Under the pieces are notes generated by a model. It saw only the letters and a list, made by a program, of their open reading frames with translations. It had not been told where the DNA came from and did no database searches. Position numbers and translations under genes: made by a program. Of a stretch of 64,000 nucleotides of DNA, positions 31,452 through 41,600 are shown in pieces. Origin of the DNA: Williamsia soli (GTDB lineage Bacteria > Actinomycetota > Actinomycetes > Mycobacteriales > Mycobacteriaceae). The first letter of the stretch is position 1. The number at the start of each line of letters is the position of its first letter. The stretch spans positions 744,001 through 808,000 of the forward strand of contig NZ_JAFRDR010000002.1 of assembly GCF_017377795.1 (NCBI RefSeq), read 5' to 3'.

Positions 31452-34019
31452 GTGGCGGCACCAAATTTGACCCGTGATCTCGCGGGCCAGCGCTCGGCGA
31501 ACATCTCGGTCTCGAACTATGCGATCGATCTCGACCTCACCGACGGCGCAGGCAAACCGAGCGAGAAGACGTTCCGGTCGGCGGTGACCATCACGTTCAG
31601 CGCATCCGCGGGCTCGTCATCGTTCGTCGACCTGATCGCCGAGACGGTCCATACAGCGACGTTGAACGGGACAGCGCTGGACATCGCCGGATACTCCGAG
31701 GAAGACGGGCTGGCCCTGGCGGACCTGGCCGCCGAGAACACTCTCGAGATCGTTGCCGATTGCGTGTACTCGCACACCGGCGAGGGCCTGCACCGCTTCG
31801 TCGACCCGACAGATGACGCGGTCTACCTCTATTCACAATTCGAGACTGCCGATGCCAAGCGGATGTTCGCGTGTTTCGACCAGCCGGACATGAAGGCGAC
31901 TTTTGATGTCACCGTCACCGCGCCCACCGATTGGAAGGTGATCTCCAACGGGGCTGGTACCGAAACATCGCCGGGCACACACACATTCGCGACGACTCCC
32001 CTGCTCAGTACCTACCTGGTCGCCCTCATCGCCGGCCCGTACACGCAGTGGACAGACGACTACACCGACGAGCACGGCACGATCGACCTCGGCATCTTCT
32101 GCCGATCGTCGCTGGCGGAGTTCATGGACGAAGAACGACTGTTCACCGAGACCAAGCAGGGGTTCGAGTTCTACCACAAGAACTTCGGCATTCCGTACGC
32201 GTTCGGCAAATACGATCAGCTGTTCGTTCCTGAGTTCAACGCCGGAGCGATGGAGAACGCCGGCGCGGTCACCTTCCTGGAGGACTACGTCTTCCGGTCC
32301 AAGGTGACGAAGTATCTCTATGAGCGGCGCGCCGAGACCGTCCTGCACGAGATGGCCCACATGTGGTTCGGCGACCTGGTCACCATGCAGTGGTGGGATG
32401 ACCTGTGGCTCAACGAGTCCTTTGCCACCTTCGCCTCGGTGCTCTGCCAGTCGGAGGCCACCGAATACAAGAACGCCTGGACCACTTTCGCCAACGTGGA
32501 GAAGTCCTGGGCCTACCGCCAGGACCAGTTGCCTTCCACGCACCCGGTGGCCGCCGACATCCCCGACATCGCGGCGGTCGAGGTGAACTTCGACGGGATC
32601 ACCTACGCCAAAGGTGCATCCGTGCTCAAGCAGCTCGTCGCCTATGTGGGTCTCGACCACTTCCTGGCCGGTCTGCGAGACTACTTCCAGGCACACAAGT
32701 TCGGGAACGCCACATTCAGCGATCTGCTCGGAGCCCTCGAGAAGTCGTCCGGTCGGGATCTGTCCGACTGGGGCTCGCAATGGCTCAAGACCACCGGGAT
32801 CAACGTCATCCGACCGGACTTCGATCTCGACGACTCGGGAGTGATCACCCGGTTCGACATCCTCCAGGACGGCGCGGCACCCGGCGCCGGCGAGACCCGG
32901 ACGCACCGCCTCGCCGTCGGTGTCTACGACGACGTAGACGGAAAGCTGGTGCGTACCAAGCGAGTCGAACTCGATGTCGCCGGTGATCGCACTTCGGTCG
33001 CCGAGCTGGTCGGGGTTCATCGCGGACAACTCATCCTGCTCAACGACGACGATTTGACCTACTGCTCAGTGCGCCTGGACCCCGACTCGCTGGCGACGGT
33101 GACCAACCGGATCGGCGACATCAGCGAATCGATGCCGCGGACCCTGGCGTGGTCGGCCGCGTGGGAGATGACCCGGCAGGCCGAGATGCGCGCCCGTGAC
33201 TTCGCGGCCCTGGTCGCTCACGGCATCGGATCGGAAACGGAGATCGGAGTGGTGCAGCGGGTGCTCTTGCAGGCCCAGACCGCGATCGACGCGTACGCCG
33301 ACCCGGAGTGGGCCGCGGCGACCGGCTGGCCTGAGTTCAGCACCCGCCTCCTCGAACTCGCCCGAGCGGCCGAGCCCGGCTCGGATCATCAGCTGGCGTT
33401 CGTGAACTCGCTGCTGTCCGGGGCGCTGGCGCCGGAGCAGACCGACGTGGTCGCAGCGTTGCTCGATGGTGACCCCGCCGACCAGGGTCTGCAGGGACTG
33501 ACCGTGGACACCGATCTGCGCTGGTCGATCGTCAACGCCTTGGCGACCGCAGGCGCCATCGACACCGATCCGTCCAGCACTCCGGTGATCGACGCGGAAC
33601 TCGAACGCGACAACACCTCTGCGGGCAGCCGTCAGGCCGCCAAGGCCAGGGCTGCCCGGCCCTTGGCCGAGGCGAAGGCAGATGCCTGGTCACGTGCGGT
33701 GGAGGACGATTCGCTGTCCAATACCTTGAGCCGGTCGATCATCGCCGGATTCTCCCGCCCGGGGCAGGGCGAGCTCCTCGCGCCGTACACCGCGAAATAC
33801 TTCGAGGCGGTGCCGCAGGTCTGGGCGCGCCGTTCGAGCGAGGTGGCGCAGACGGTTGTGGTCGGTCTCTACCCGAACTGGGCGGCCGACGAGCACGGAC
33901 TGGCACTCGCCGACGAACTCCTGGCCGGCGACCATCCCTCGGCCTTGCGGCGGCTGATCTCCGAAGGCCGCGACACCGTGGCCCGCGCGTTGCGGGCGCG
34001 CGAGTTCGACAAGAGCTGA
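31452..34019 (+). CDS. pepN: Aminopeptidase N
   Basis: M1-family zinc aminopeptidase that trims N-terminal residues from peptides in the cytosol. The substrate motif GAMEN is at residues 265-269 and the zinc site HEMAH at 299-303, with the third ligand in LWLNESFA. The C-terminal helical domain (ERAP1_C-like) fills the second half. From the GTG at 31452 the length is 855 residues, normal for actinobacterial PepN; cgagg lies 8 bases before it. The open frame runs further upstream to 31341 without family similarity. Confidence 0.97.
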   Translation: MAAPNLTRDLAGQRSANISVSNYAIDLDLTDGAGKPSEKTFRSAVTITFSASAGSSSFVDLIAETVHTATLNGTALDIAGYSEEDGLALADLAAENTLEIVADCVYSHTGEGLHRFVDPTDDAVYLYSQFETADAKRMFACFDQPDMKATFDVTVTAPTDWKVISNGAGTETSPGTHTFATTPLLSTYLVALIAGPYTQWTDDYTDEHGTIDLGIFCRSSLAEFMDEERLFTETKQGFEFYHKNFGIPYAFGKYDQLFVPEFNAGAMENAGAVTFLEDYVFRSKVTKYLYERRAETVLHEMAHMWFGDLVTMQWWDDLWLNESFATFASVLCQSEATEYKNAWTTFANVEKSWAYRQDQLPSTHPVAADIPDIAAVEVNFDGITYAKGASVLKQLVAYVGLDHFLAGLRDYFQAHKFGNATFSDLLGALEKSSGRDLSDWGSQWLKTTGINVIRPDFDLDDSGVITRFDILQDGAAPGAGETRTHRLAVGVYDDVDGKLVRTKRVELDVAGDRTSVAELVGVHRGQLILLNDDDLTYCSVRLDPDSLATVTNRIGDISESMPRTLAWSAAWEMTRQAEMRARDFAALVAHGIGSETEIGVVQRVLLQAQTAIDAYADPEWAAATGWPEFSTRLLELARAAEPGSDHQLAFVNSLLSGALAPEQTDVVAALLDGDPADQGLQGLTVDTDLRWSIVNALATAGAIDTDPSSTPVIDAELERDNTSAGSRQAAKARAARPLAEAKADAWSRAVEDDSLSNTLSRSIIAGFSRPGQGELLAPYTAKYFEAVPQVWARRSSEVAQTVVVGLYPNWAADEHGLALADELLAGDHPSALRRLISEGRDTVARALRAREFDKS

Positions 34020-34030
34020 GCGCACAGAAA

Positions 34031-34065
34031 AGGCGGGGTGACCGAGAGGTCACCCCGCCTTTTTC
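34031..34065. terminator. Bidirectional terminator between pepN and DUF5130
   Basis: A 13-bp perfect stem (34031-34043 with 34048-34060) with loop gaga, an A-run on the left and ttttt on the right. It serves both convergent transcripts. Confidence 0.92.
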
Positions 34066-34078
34066 TGAGTTCAGCGAA

Positions 34079-34552
34079 TCAGCGAATCGTCGCCGCTGCT
34101 GCGATGACGCGGATCGCAGAGATGATCCCGTCGACCAGGTCGCCGGAACGGATCCCGGCAATCGCGGCAGTCACACCGAGTTGTGCCACTCGATCGTTAA
34201 GACGGGCAGCCACCTCTTTGCCGGAGACGACCACAACGTCTTTGGTGTTGGGTGCAATTGCGATCAGGACCGCATGTTCGGGCTCCGGCGCACTCGGCAG
34301 GATCGCAGACGCGCCTGCGAAGGCGTCATCGCCGAGATCACCGATGAACACCGAGAACCGGATGCCGGTCTCGTCGGTCGCGTCGGCGAGCGCTTCGTCC
34401 AGCGCGACCAACTCGTCGGTCTGAAACGGCGGGGTCGTCGGGACGTCACCCGGGAAACGTGCTGCCGAGACGCGACCGCTCGGAGTCAGCACCGCACCCA
34501 TCGGGAGCGAATCCGGATCGACATTGGACTTGACCAGGTCACCACTTGCCAC
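34079..34552 (-). CDS. DUF5130 protein
   Basis: 157-residue protein without signal peptide. It resembles the DUF5130 family found next to pepN in mycobacteria (Rv2468c position), with alternating strand-helix pattern similar to TPM/phosphatase-like folds: FSVFIGDLGDDAF, HAVLIAIAPNTKDVVVVSG and the C-terminal GIISAIRVIAAAA. Its start overlaps the end of ctaJ by 14 bases, so the two are probably cotranslated. Function unknown; the tight link to an oxidase subunit gene hints at a membrane or respiration role. Confidence 0.85.
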   Translation of the reverse strand: MASGDLVKSNVDPDSLPMGAVLTPSGRVSAARFPGDVPTTPPFQTDELVALDEALADATDETGIRFSVFIGDLGDDAFAGASAILPSAPEPEHAVLIAIAPNTKDVVVVSGKEVAARLNDRVAQLGVTAAIAGIRSGDLVDGIISAIRVIAAAATIR

Positions 34553-34790
34553 TTGCCGAGCCTCCGATCAGATCGTCGTGGCCGTGCCCGTGGTAACCGG
34601 GAGCCACCGGATTCGCCTCCGTGGCGCTGAGCAGCAGCGGACCGTGCTCCCACTTCTGGTCGATCTTGTAGTACTGCACCTTGGGGTACTTGACCCCACT
34701 GGTGATGACCAGTGCCCCGATCACCAAGACCACCGAGATGATGGTGATGATGATGACCGGCATGCCGATCGCCACTATCAGGTCTTCCAT
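34539..34790 (-). CDS. ctaJ: aa3-type cytochrome oxidase accessory subunit CtaJ
   Basis: 83-residue single-pass membrane protein: hydrophobic helix at residues 5-31 (VAIGMPVIIITIISVVLVIG and on), then YPKVQYYKIDQKWEHGPLL and a soluble tail. In M. smegmatis the gene in this position, beside pepN and DUF5130, encodes CtaJ, a small subunit found in the bcc-aa3 supercomplex; the call relies on that position and topology. An aaggg site precedes the ATG. Confidence 0.75.
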   Translation of the reverse strand: MEDLIVAIGMPVIIITIISVVLVIGALVITSGVKYPKVQYYKIDQKWEHGPLLLSATEANPVAPGYHGHGHDDLIGGSASGKW

Positions 34791-34817
34791 CGCATCCGCC
34801 CTTCAGACTGCTCAGTT

Positions 34818-34842
34818 GGTCGAGCTCCGCTCGCTTCGTCTC
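34818..34842 (-). repeat. Dispersed short repeat, copy 2
   Basis: Minus-strand gagacgaagcgagcggagct then cgacc; the same as 22071-22096 except for one missing base. It lies in the gap upstream of ctaJ and is flanked by gtcgag/ctcgac, which could form a short stem. Confidence 0.55.
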
Positions 34843-34936
34843 GACTCGACTTCTTGCCTCAAAACTTAGCCGACGACCCCGGCGTATGCGTCGTCAGGTC
34901 GCCCGTGTCCCTGGTCGGGCCCGTCGACGCCCAGAC

Positions 34937-35623
34937 CTACGCTGCCCCCAGATCGAGGTAGCGCATCCACGCCGGATCGAAGTCCTTCACGGTCGCCAAC
35001 AACCGCCAATGCCTGCCCTTGGGGGCGGTCAGCGGCACCTTGAGCGTCCACCCGAGCTCGCTGAGCAGCTTGTCGGCCTTCTTGTGATTGCACGAAGCGC
35101 AGCAGGCCACGCAGTTGTCCCAGGTGTGGGTGCCGCCGCGACTGCGCGGGACCACGTGGTCGATGGTGTCCGCCTTGCCACCGCAGTAGCCACATCTCGT
35201 CCGGTCGCGTTGCATGAGCGCAGCCCTCGTCATCGGGATGACCGCGCGATACGGAACCCGGACGTAGGTGCGCAACCGGATCACCGACGGGATGGCGAGT
35301 GCAAGGTCTGCCGAATGAATGAGGGGGCCGGCGCCGTCCTCATGGATGACGTCGGCCCGCTCGCGAAGGACCAGGACTATCGCGCGACGTATCGAGATGG
35401 CGGCGAGTGGCTCATAGGTCGCGTTGAGGAGCAGGACCCGATGTTTGCCCCACCGGGAGGCGGCACCTGTGGGCGGTGCCATCACTGCGTCGGTCGCACC
35501 GGAACGGGGGTCGAGGGTCGACACGCTGGCCTCGCCTCGTGACCGGACGCGCGCGTCGGCACGGGCCGCGACACCTTCCTGCCCCGCGCGTACCTTCTCG
35601 CGCTGCGTCTTCGTCCGCGACAT
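34937..35623 (-). CDS. HNH endonuclease domain protein
   Basis: 228-residue protein with an N-terminal basic, low-complexity region and a C-terminal McrA-like HNH nuclease domain: zinc pair CGYC, catalytic TIDHVVPRSRGG, then CCASCN. The segment LLLNATYEPLAAISIRRAIVL before it is typical of the Rv2469c-like family. Syntenic with ctaJ and glbO in mycobacteria, so it is a conserved housekeeping gene rather than a mobile endonuclease. A ggagg site precedes the ATG. Substrate unknown. Confidence 0.92.
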   Translation of the reverse strand: MSRTKTQREKVRAGQEGVAARADARVRSRGEASVSTLDPRSGATDAVMAPPTGAASRWGKHRVLLLNATYEPLAAISIRRAIVLVLRERADVIHEDGAGPLIHSADLALAIPSVIRLRTYVRVPYRAVIPMTRAALMQRDRTRCGYCGGKADTIDHVVPRSRGGTHTWDNCVACCASCNHKKADKLLSELGWTLKVPLTAPKGRHWRLLATVKDFDPAWMRYLDLGAA

Positions 35624-35806
35624 CTAACCTCCCGGCCAAACAACCGACCTCGGTGGGAACGATTCAGTTCAGCATGGAAACGCGATTAATGCACGACAAT
35701 ATGAAGCCTCGACGGAGGTCGTTTCGGTGAACACTGTGTGTCGGCCTCGATCGTCCGGCAGACCGGCGCCCGGGTGCCCGATTGGAGATGATGGAACAAT
35801 GCAGGG

Positions 35807-36202
35807 GTGAGTACTTCTCCGCAGACGTTCTACGAGGCAGTGGGCGGCGAACAGACTTTCCACGATCTGACCGCACGCTTCTACGAGGAGGTCGCGGGGG
35901 ACGAGATCCTGCGGCCGCTCTATCCCGAGGAAGATCTCGGCCCTGCCGAGCGCAGGATGCGTATGTTCCTCGAGCAGTACTGGGGTGGTCCGCGAACGTA
36001 CTCCGATGAGCGAGGGCATCCACGGTTGCGGATGCGACACAACCCCTTCCGTATCGGGCAGCTGGAGAAGGCGGCGTGGCTGCGGTGCATGCACATCGCG
36101 ATCGCGTCCATCGACTCCCAGAGACTGGACGACGAGCATCGGCAGGCCCTCACCGAGTACATGGAGATGGCCGCCGAGTCCATGGTGAACACGCCCATGT
36201 GA
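35807..36202 (+). CDS. glbO: Group II truncated haemoglobin
   Basis: Two-on-two globin of 131 residues that binds haem and oxygen, linked to respiration and oxidative stress in mycobacteria. Expected residues are visible: Tyr in ARFYEEV (B10), Tyr in RPLYPEEDL (CD1), the proximal His in [10 protein letters not shown] (F8) and Trp in KAAWLRCMH (G8). The GTG start has only a weak gcaggg before it; an AACAAT hexamer 6 bases upstream is a weak leaderless-type -10. Confidence 0.95.
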   Translation: MSTSPQTFYEAVGGEQTFHDLTARFYEEVAGDEILRPLYPEEDLGPAERRMRMFLEQYWGGPRTYSDERGHPRLRMRHNPFRIGQLEKAAWLRCMHIAIASIDSQRLDDEHRQALTEYMEMAAESMVNTPM

Positions 36203-36257
36203 GACGTGCGACGCACGTAGCGGTGTGATCGCGACCTCCACTGGTACGTGAGGCAAG

Positions 36258-37919
36258 ATGAGTGATGTGAGTGACACGCCGAACAACGATCTTTCCGCAG
36301 CCGAAACCGATGCGGCACAGCGCGTTCAGCCTGCGATGACGGCCGAATACCCGCTGTGGTGGCAAAACGCGATCTTTTACCAGATCTACCCACGATCGTT
36401 CTCAGATCACAATGGAGATGGGGTCGGCGACATCCCGGGTGTGATCGACAAACTCGGGTACCTCGAGCTGCTCGGTATCGACGCCCTCTGGCTGAGTCCC
36501 GTGATGAAGTCCCCGATGGCCGACCACGGTTATGACGTATCCGATCCTCGCGACATCGACCCGCTGTTCGGCGGCCTCGACTCGCTCGACACCCTCATCG
36601 CCGAGGCGCACAGTCGTGGCATCAAGGTCACCATGGATCTGGTCCCCAACCACACCAGCGATCAGCACGCGTGGTTTCTGGAAGCTCTCGGGGCAGCCCC
36701 GGGGAGCCCGGCCCGTGAGCGTTATATCTTCCGGGACGGCAAAGGGCCCGACGGCAACGAGCCTCCGAACAACTGGCCCAGCGTGTTCGGTGGGCCGGCA
36801 TGGACCCGGATCACCGAGCCCGACGGAACTCCCGGCCAGTGGTACCTGCACATCTTCGCTCCCGAGCAACCCGATCTGAACTGGGACAACCCCGAGGTCT
36901 TCGCCGACCTCGAGAAAACCCTTCGATTCTGGCTCGACCGCGGAGTCGACGGTTTCCGCATCGACGTCGCCCACGGGATGGCCAAGCCCGAGGGTCTGCC
37001 GGATATGGACCACGAGGCGGTCGGCCTGCTCAGCAACGACGATGACGATCCGCGCTTCAACAACGCCGGCGTCCACGACATCCACCGGCGGATCCGCGCA
37101 GTGCTCGACGACTACCCCGACGCGATGACTGTCGGCGAGATCTGGGTGAAGGACAACGTCCGATTCGCCGAGTACGTGCGACCGGACGAACTCCACCTGG
37201 GCTTCAACTTCCGACTGGCAAAGGTGCAGTTCGACTCGGAGGAGATCCGGGAAGCCATCGAGCATTCGCTCGAAGCGGTCGCCTCGGTGTCGGGCACGCC
37301 GACCTGGACACTGTCGAATCACGATGTCGAGCGCGAGGTCACCCGCTACGCGGAGCATGACTCACCCTCGGCCGGCATCGACCGGGCACGGGCGATGATC
37401 CTCGTCGAACTGGCGCTGCCGGGCGCCGCGTTCATCTACAACGGCGCCGAACTGGGTCTGCCGAACGCCGACCTCCCCGACGACGTGCTCCAGGATCCGG
37501 TGTGGGAGCGCTCAGGTCATACCGAACGTGGCCGCGACGGCTGCCGTGTGCCGCTGCCCTGGGAAGGTGCCTCGCCGCCGTTCGCGTTCTCCACCAATGC
37601 CGACACCTGGTTGCCGATTCCGGCGGAATGGTCCGGACTGACCGTCGAATCCCAACTCGAGGACATCGATTCCACCCTGTCGCTCTACCGGCAGGCCATC
37701 GAACTGCGGAAGAACCGTCCGGAGTTCGCCGGTGAGGGCATCGAGTGGTACGGCGCGCCCGAAGGCTGCCTGGCCTTCCGGCGAACGATGGGCAAGTTGG
37801 TCTGCGCTCTCAACGCCGGTCCGAACCCCATCGGCCTGCCGCCCGGCGATCTGTTGTTGAGCAGCGCACCGCTGATCGACGGCAAGCTGGCGCCGAACTC
37901 CGCGGCGTGGCTTATCTGA
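36258..37919 (+). CDS. aglA: GH13 alpha-glucosidase
   Basis: Cytosolic family 13 glycoside hydrolase of 553 residues, probably cleaving alpha-1,4 or alpha-1,6 glucosides. The TIM barrel starts WWQNAIFYQIYPRSFSDHNG. Conserved region I is DLVPNHTSD, the nucleophile Asp is in DGFRIDVAHG, the acid/base Glu in TVGEIWVKD and the stabiliser Asp in LSNHDVER. Syntenic with aglA of M. tuberculosis next to glbO. The preference for maltose, isomaltose or trehalose cannot be read from sequence. Confidence 0.93.
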   Translation: MSDVSDTPNNDLSAAETDAAQRVQPAMTAEYPLWWQNAIFYQIYPRSFSDHNGDGVGDIPGVIDKLGYLELLGIDALWLSPVMKSPMADHGYDVSDPRDIDPLFGGLDSLDTLIAEAHSRGIKVTMDLVPNHTSDQHAWFLEALGAAPGSPARERYIFRDGKGPDGNEPPNNWPSVFGGPAWTRITEPDGTPGQWYLHIFAPEQPDLNWDNPEVFADLEKTLRFWLDRGVDGFRIDVAHGMAKPEGLPDMDHEAVGLLSNDDDDPRFNNAGVHDIHRRIRAVLDDYPDAMTVGEIWVKDNVRFAEYVRPDELHLGFNFRLAKVQFDSEEIREAIEHSLEAVASVSGTPTWTLSNHDVEREVTRYAEHDSPSAGIDRARAMILVELALPGAAFIYNGAELGLPNADLPDDVLQDPVWERSGHTERGRDGCRVPLPWEGASPPFAFSTNADTWLPIPAEWSGLTVESQLEDIDSTLSLYRQAIELRKNRPEFAGEGIEWYGAPEGCLAFRRTMGKLVCALNAGPNPIGLPPGDLLLSSAPLIDGKLAPNSAAWLI

Positions 37920-37929
37920 GGCCTGGGAG

Positions 37930-38622
37930 TCAGCTGACCGACAAAGACAGTGCCATCGTCCGGCGCTGATAGACCGAACCGAATCGGGCGTCCAGCCGGA
38001 TCCACACCGCCGTGTGCCGAACCCGGACCATCTCGCCCGCGTCGATCAGGTCGATCGACGATGCCTCGGTGACGTCACGGTTGTCGGACTGCCTGACGAA
38101 ACCCATCGCTGTCAACGCGAAGATCGATCGCATCGATATCCCCACGACCTGGTCAGAAGTCTCAGCGGAGACGTCGAGCACCTGCTGGTTCAGCAAGGAG
38201 GTCGGTGGGCCGTGTCCGCTGCCCTGGGTTCGGGCCACTTCGGCGCCGCTGCGCGAGAGCTCCACCAGGACGCGGGCGGGCACGTCGTCGAGATGTGAGA
38301 ACCCGTCCACCGGCGGCAGCGCACCGTGCCATGCGCTGTCGAGGGCGAAGCCGGTGTCGACCGTCGCCGTTCCGGGGTTCGATGCCGCGGCCTGCAGCGC
38401 CGACCGCAGTTCCGCCGCGCCACAGACCACGTCGTCTCCGGAGATCGACCCCACCACCACCCGGCTCGCCAGCACGTCGAATCCGGTGTTGACCCACACC
38501 CCGAGAAGTCCGTCCGGTCGGCTCCGGATCCGGAGCACGGCCATGTCGTCGCCCCGTAGCGCCCGCGCGGCGAAGGTCGAGAGGTCGACCCGGTCGTGCG
38601 CGGCAAGCGTGAGCTCTGCCAT
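37930..38622 (-). CDS. Unknown protein coupled to glutamate dehydrogenase
   Basis: 230-residue protein without signal peptide, membrane segments or a family I can name. The ATG at 38622 shares a base with the gdh stop (TGATG), so it is translated from the gdh transcript; the open frame extends upstream only as an overlap with gdh. It is mostly alternating strand-like stretches (MAVLRIRSRPDG, GVWVNTGFDVLASRVVVGSI) with no cysteine pairs. M. tuberculosis also has small unknown genes in this place downstream of gdh. Confidence 0.8.
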   Translation of the reverse strand: MAELTLAAHDRVDLSTFAARALRGDDMAVLRIRSRPDGLLGVWVNTGFDVLASRVVVGSISGDDVVCGAAELRSALQAAASNPGTATVDTGFALDSAWHGALPPVDGFSHLDDVPARVLVELSRSGAEVARTQGSGHGPPTSLLNQQVLDVSAETSDQVVGISMRSIFALTAMGFVRQSDNRDVTEASSIDLIDAGEMVRVRHTAVWIRLDARFGSVYQRRTMALSLSVS

Positions 38623-41600
38623 CAGCGGATCGTACTTCGCAGTTGACGCGCAGCCACCGACAGCGTGGCCAAGTCCAGGTCGCCCGACTCCGCGATCTCC
38701 GACAGGGTCGTCCGGACACGGGACAGTCGCGAGGCGTTGCCGAGTTCCCAATCGGCGATCTTCTCGTCGGCCGATTCTTCGGGTTCTCCCGAATCGAGGA
38801 TCACCAGGCACAACGCACGTAACGCGCCGTGCAGATCGTCACGTAGCGCAAGTCGCGCGAGGGAATGCCAGCGATCCTTGCGATCGAGGTCCGAGACCGC
38901 ATTGAGGAGCTGTTCCACACCGAGGTGGTCCATCAGCGCGAAGTACAGTTCGCCCACCTCTTCCGGGTCACGGTCGGCGATCTCCGCTGCATCGATGATG
39001 TCGAGGAGACAGAATCGGTGCAGACTCACCGCGACCGCCTGGGCGGTCTTCTCCGGCACGCCGGCGTCGACGAGGTCGCTCGCGCGTTCGCCCACCCCGC
39101 CCTCGGAGATGCCTCGGAGCCAGTTCGGCAGCCGCGGTGACAGCTCGGCCACGAGGTCTCCGTACCGTGTCACCTCCGCCGCCATCGCCAACGGCTGAGG
39201 CCTTCCGGCGATCATCCACCGCGAGGCCCGGAAGAGCAGCCGTCGGGTGTAGACGACCATTGCGTTGGTCGTCGGGATGTCGCACGGCGCGGCGGCGATG
39301 TCATGCCATAGGGCGTGCAATCCGAAGATGTCGGTGACGGCCTGATACGAGCGCACGACGTCGACGGGGTCCGACCCGCTCCCCTCGCACAGGCGGAAGA
39401 CATGCGTGATGCCCGCGTTGTCGACGAGATCGTTCACCACCGCGGTCGTGACGATCTCGCGGCGCAGTGGATGCGTGGCGATGCCGTCTGCGAACCGCTC
39501 CTGCAGAGGCCGCGGAAAGTAGTCGATCAGACGTGGCGAGAAGACGTCGTTGTCGGGCAGATCGCCGGCCAACATGTCCGCCTTCAATCCCAGCTTCACG
39601 TGCGCCATCACCGTCGCGAGTTCCGGCGAGGTCAATCCACTTCTGCCCGTGACGTTTCCGCGTTTGATCAGGTCGGCGGGCCGGGGCAGCGCCTCGAGCC
39701 GCAGATCCACCCCGCGGGCCGCGAGGTCTTTGAGCAGCCGCGTGTAGACATCGGCAGTACCCGCAGCGCCGGCCCGGCTGGTTCCCAGTTCGGCGTTCTG
39801 CGAGACGTTGTCGGCGAGGACGAGATCGCCCACCTCGGTGGTCATCGATTCGAGCAGGGGATTTCGCTGCGCCGCCACGAGATTGCCTGCCGACACCTGG
39901 GAGTCGAGGAGGATCTTGATGTTGACCTCGTGATCGGAGCAGTCGACACCGGCCGAGTTGTCCATGGCGTCGGTGTTGATGCGGCCGCCGCTCAGATCGA
40001 ACTCGATGCGGCCGAGCTCGGTCACTCCGAGGTTGCCACCCTCTCCGATCACTCTGGCGCGCAACTCATTACCGTCGACACGGATGGCGTCGTTGGCCTT
40101 GTCACCGACGTCCTCGTGAGACTGTGTGCTGGCCTTGACGTAGGTGCCGATACCGCCGTTCCAGAGCAGATCGACCGGCGACAGCAAGATCGCCCGGATG
40201 AGATCCGGCGGCGAGAGGTGACTGATGTCATCCGACAACCCCAGCGCGGTGGCCACCTGCGGGCTCACGGGTATCGACTTCTGATCGCGTGGCCACACTC
40301 CGCCACCGGTGCTGATCAGATCGGTGTTGTAATCGGCCCACGATGACCGCGGAAGGTCGTACAACCGCTGCCGTTCGGTGAACGACGCCGCGGCGTCCGG
40401 GTCAGGGTCGATGAAGACGTGGCGGTGGTCGAAGGCCGCCACGAGCCGGATGTGCTCGGAGAGCAACATGCCGTTGCCGAACACGTCGCCGCTCATGTCC
40501 CCGACGCCGACGACCGTGAAATCCTCCGTCTGGGTGTCGGTGCCCATCTCGCGGAAGTGGCGTTTGACCGCCTCCCACGCACCGCGTGCGGTGATCCCCA
40601 TGGCCTTGTGGTCGTAGCCCGCCGAACCACCTGATGCGAACGCATCACCGAGCCAGAAGTTGTATTGGCCCGCAACATCGTTGGCGATGTCGGAGAAGGT
40701 GGCGGTGCCCTTGTCCGCGGCCACGACGAGGTACGGGTCGTCGTCATCGCGGCGAACCACCTCGGCAGGGCCGACCGTCTCACCAGTTCTCTGATCGATG
40801 TTGTCGGTCAGGTCCAGCAATCCGGCGATGAACCGGCGATAACATTCGATGCCTTCAGCGCGGAACGCATCGCGATCTGCTGCGGGATCCCCGGTGGGAA
40901 TCGGTGGTCGCCTCACCACGAATCCGCCTTTGGAACCGACCGGCACGATGACGGCGTTCTTCACGGCCTGGGCCTTGACCAGACCGAGGATCTCGGTTCG
41001 GAAATCCTCCTGCCGATCCGACCAGCGCAATCCGCCGCGGGCGACGGACCCGAAGCGCAGATGGACACCCTCGACGCGAGGTGAGTACACGTAGATCTCG
41101 AACAGTGGTCGCGGTTGAGGGGTCTGCGGGATGTCCCGCGGCCGGAACTTGAAACTGAGCACTTTGTGCGGCAGTCCCTGGTTATCCGTGCCGTAGTAGT
41201 TCGTGCGAACGGTTGCCGAGAGCGCCGCGACATAGGCATTGACGATCCTGTCGACATCCATGCTGATGATGGCCCCGATCGCGGCCGTCAGCTCGCCGAG
41301 GACCTCGGCGCGCCGGCCATCGTCGGCTGACCGTGGATCGAAAGATGCCCGGAACAGTTCGACCAGGGACTTGGTCACCGAGACGTTGGTTCCCAGCACG
41401 GCGGCAACGTGGGCCACGCTGTAGGAGGAACCGCATTGTCGCAGGTATCTCGCGTAGGCCCTCAACATCGCGGCCTCGCGCCACGACAGTCCGCAGCGGA
41501 AGATCAGTTCGTTGAAATTGTCGACCTCGGCATGCCCCCGCCACATCTGCGCGAACGCGTCGGTGAAACGATCCTCGACATCTGTGAGACTGCCGGCATC

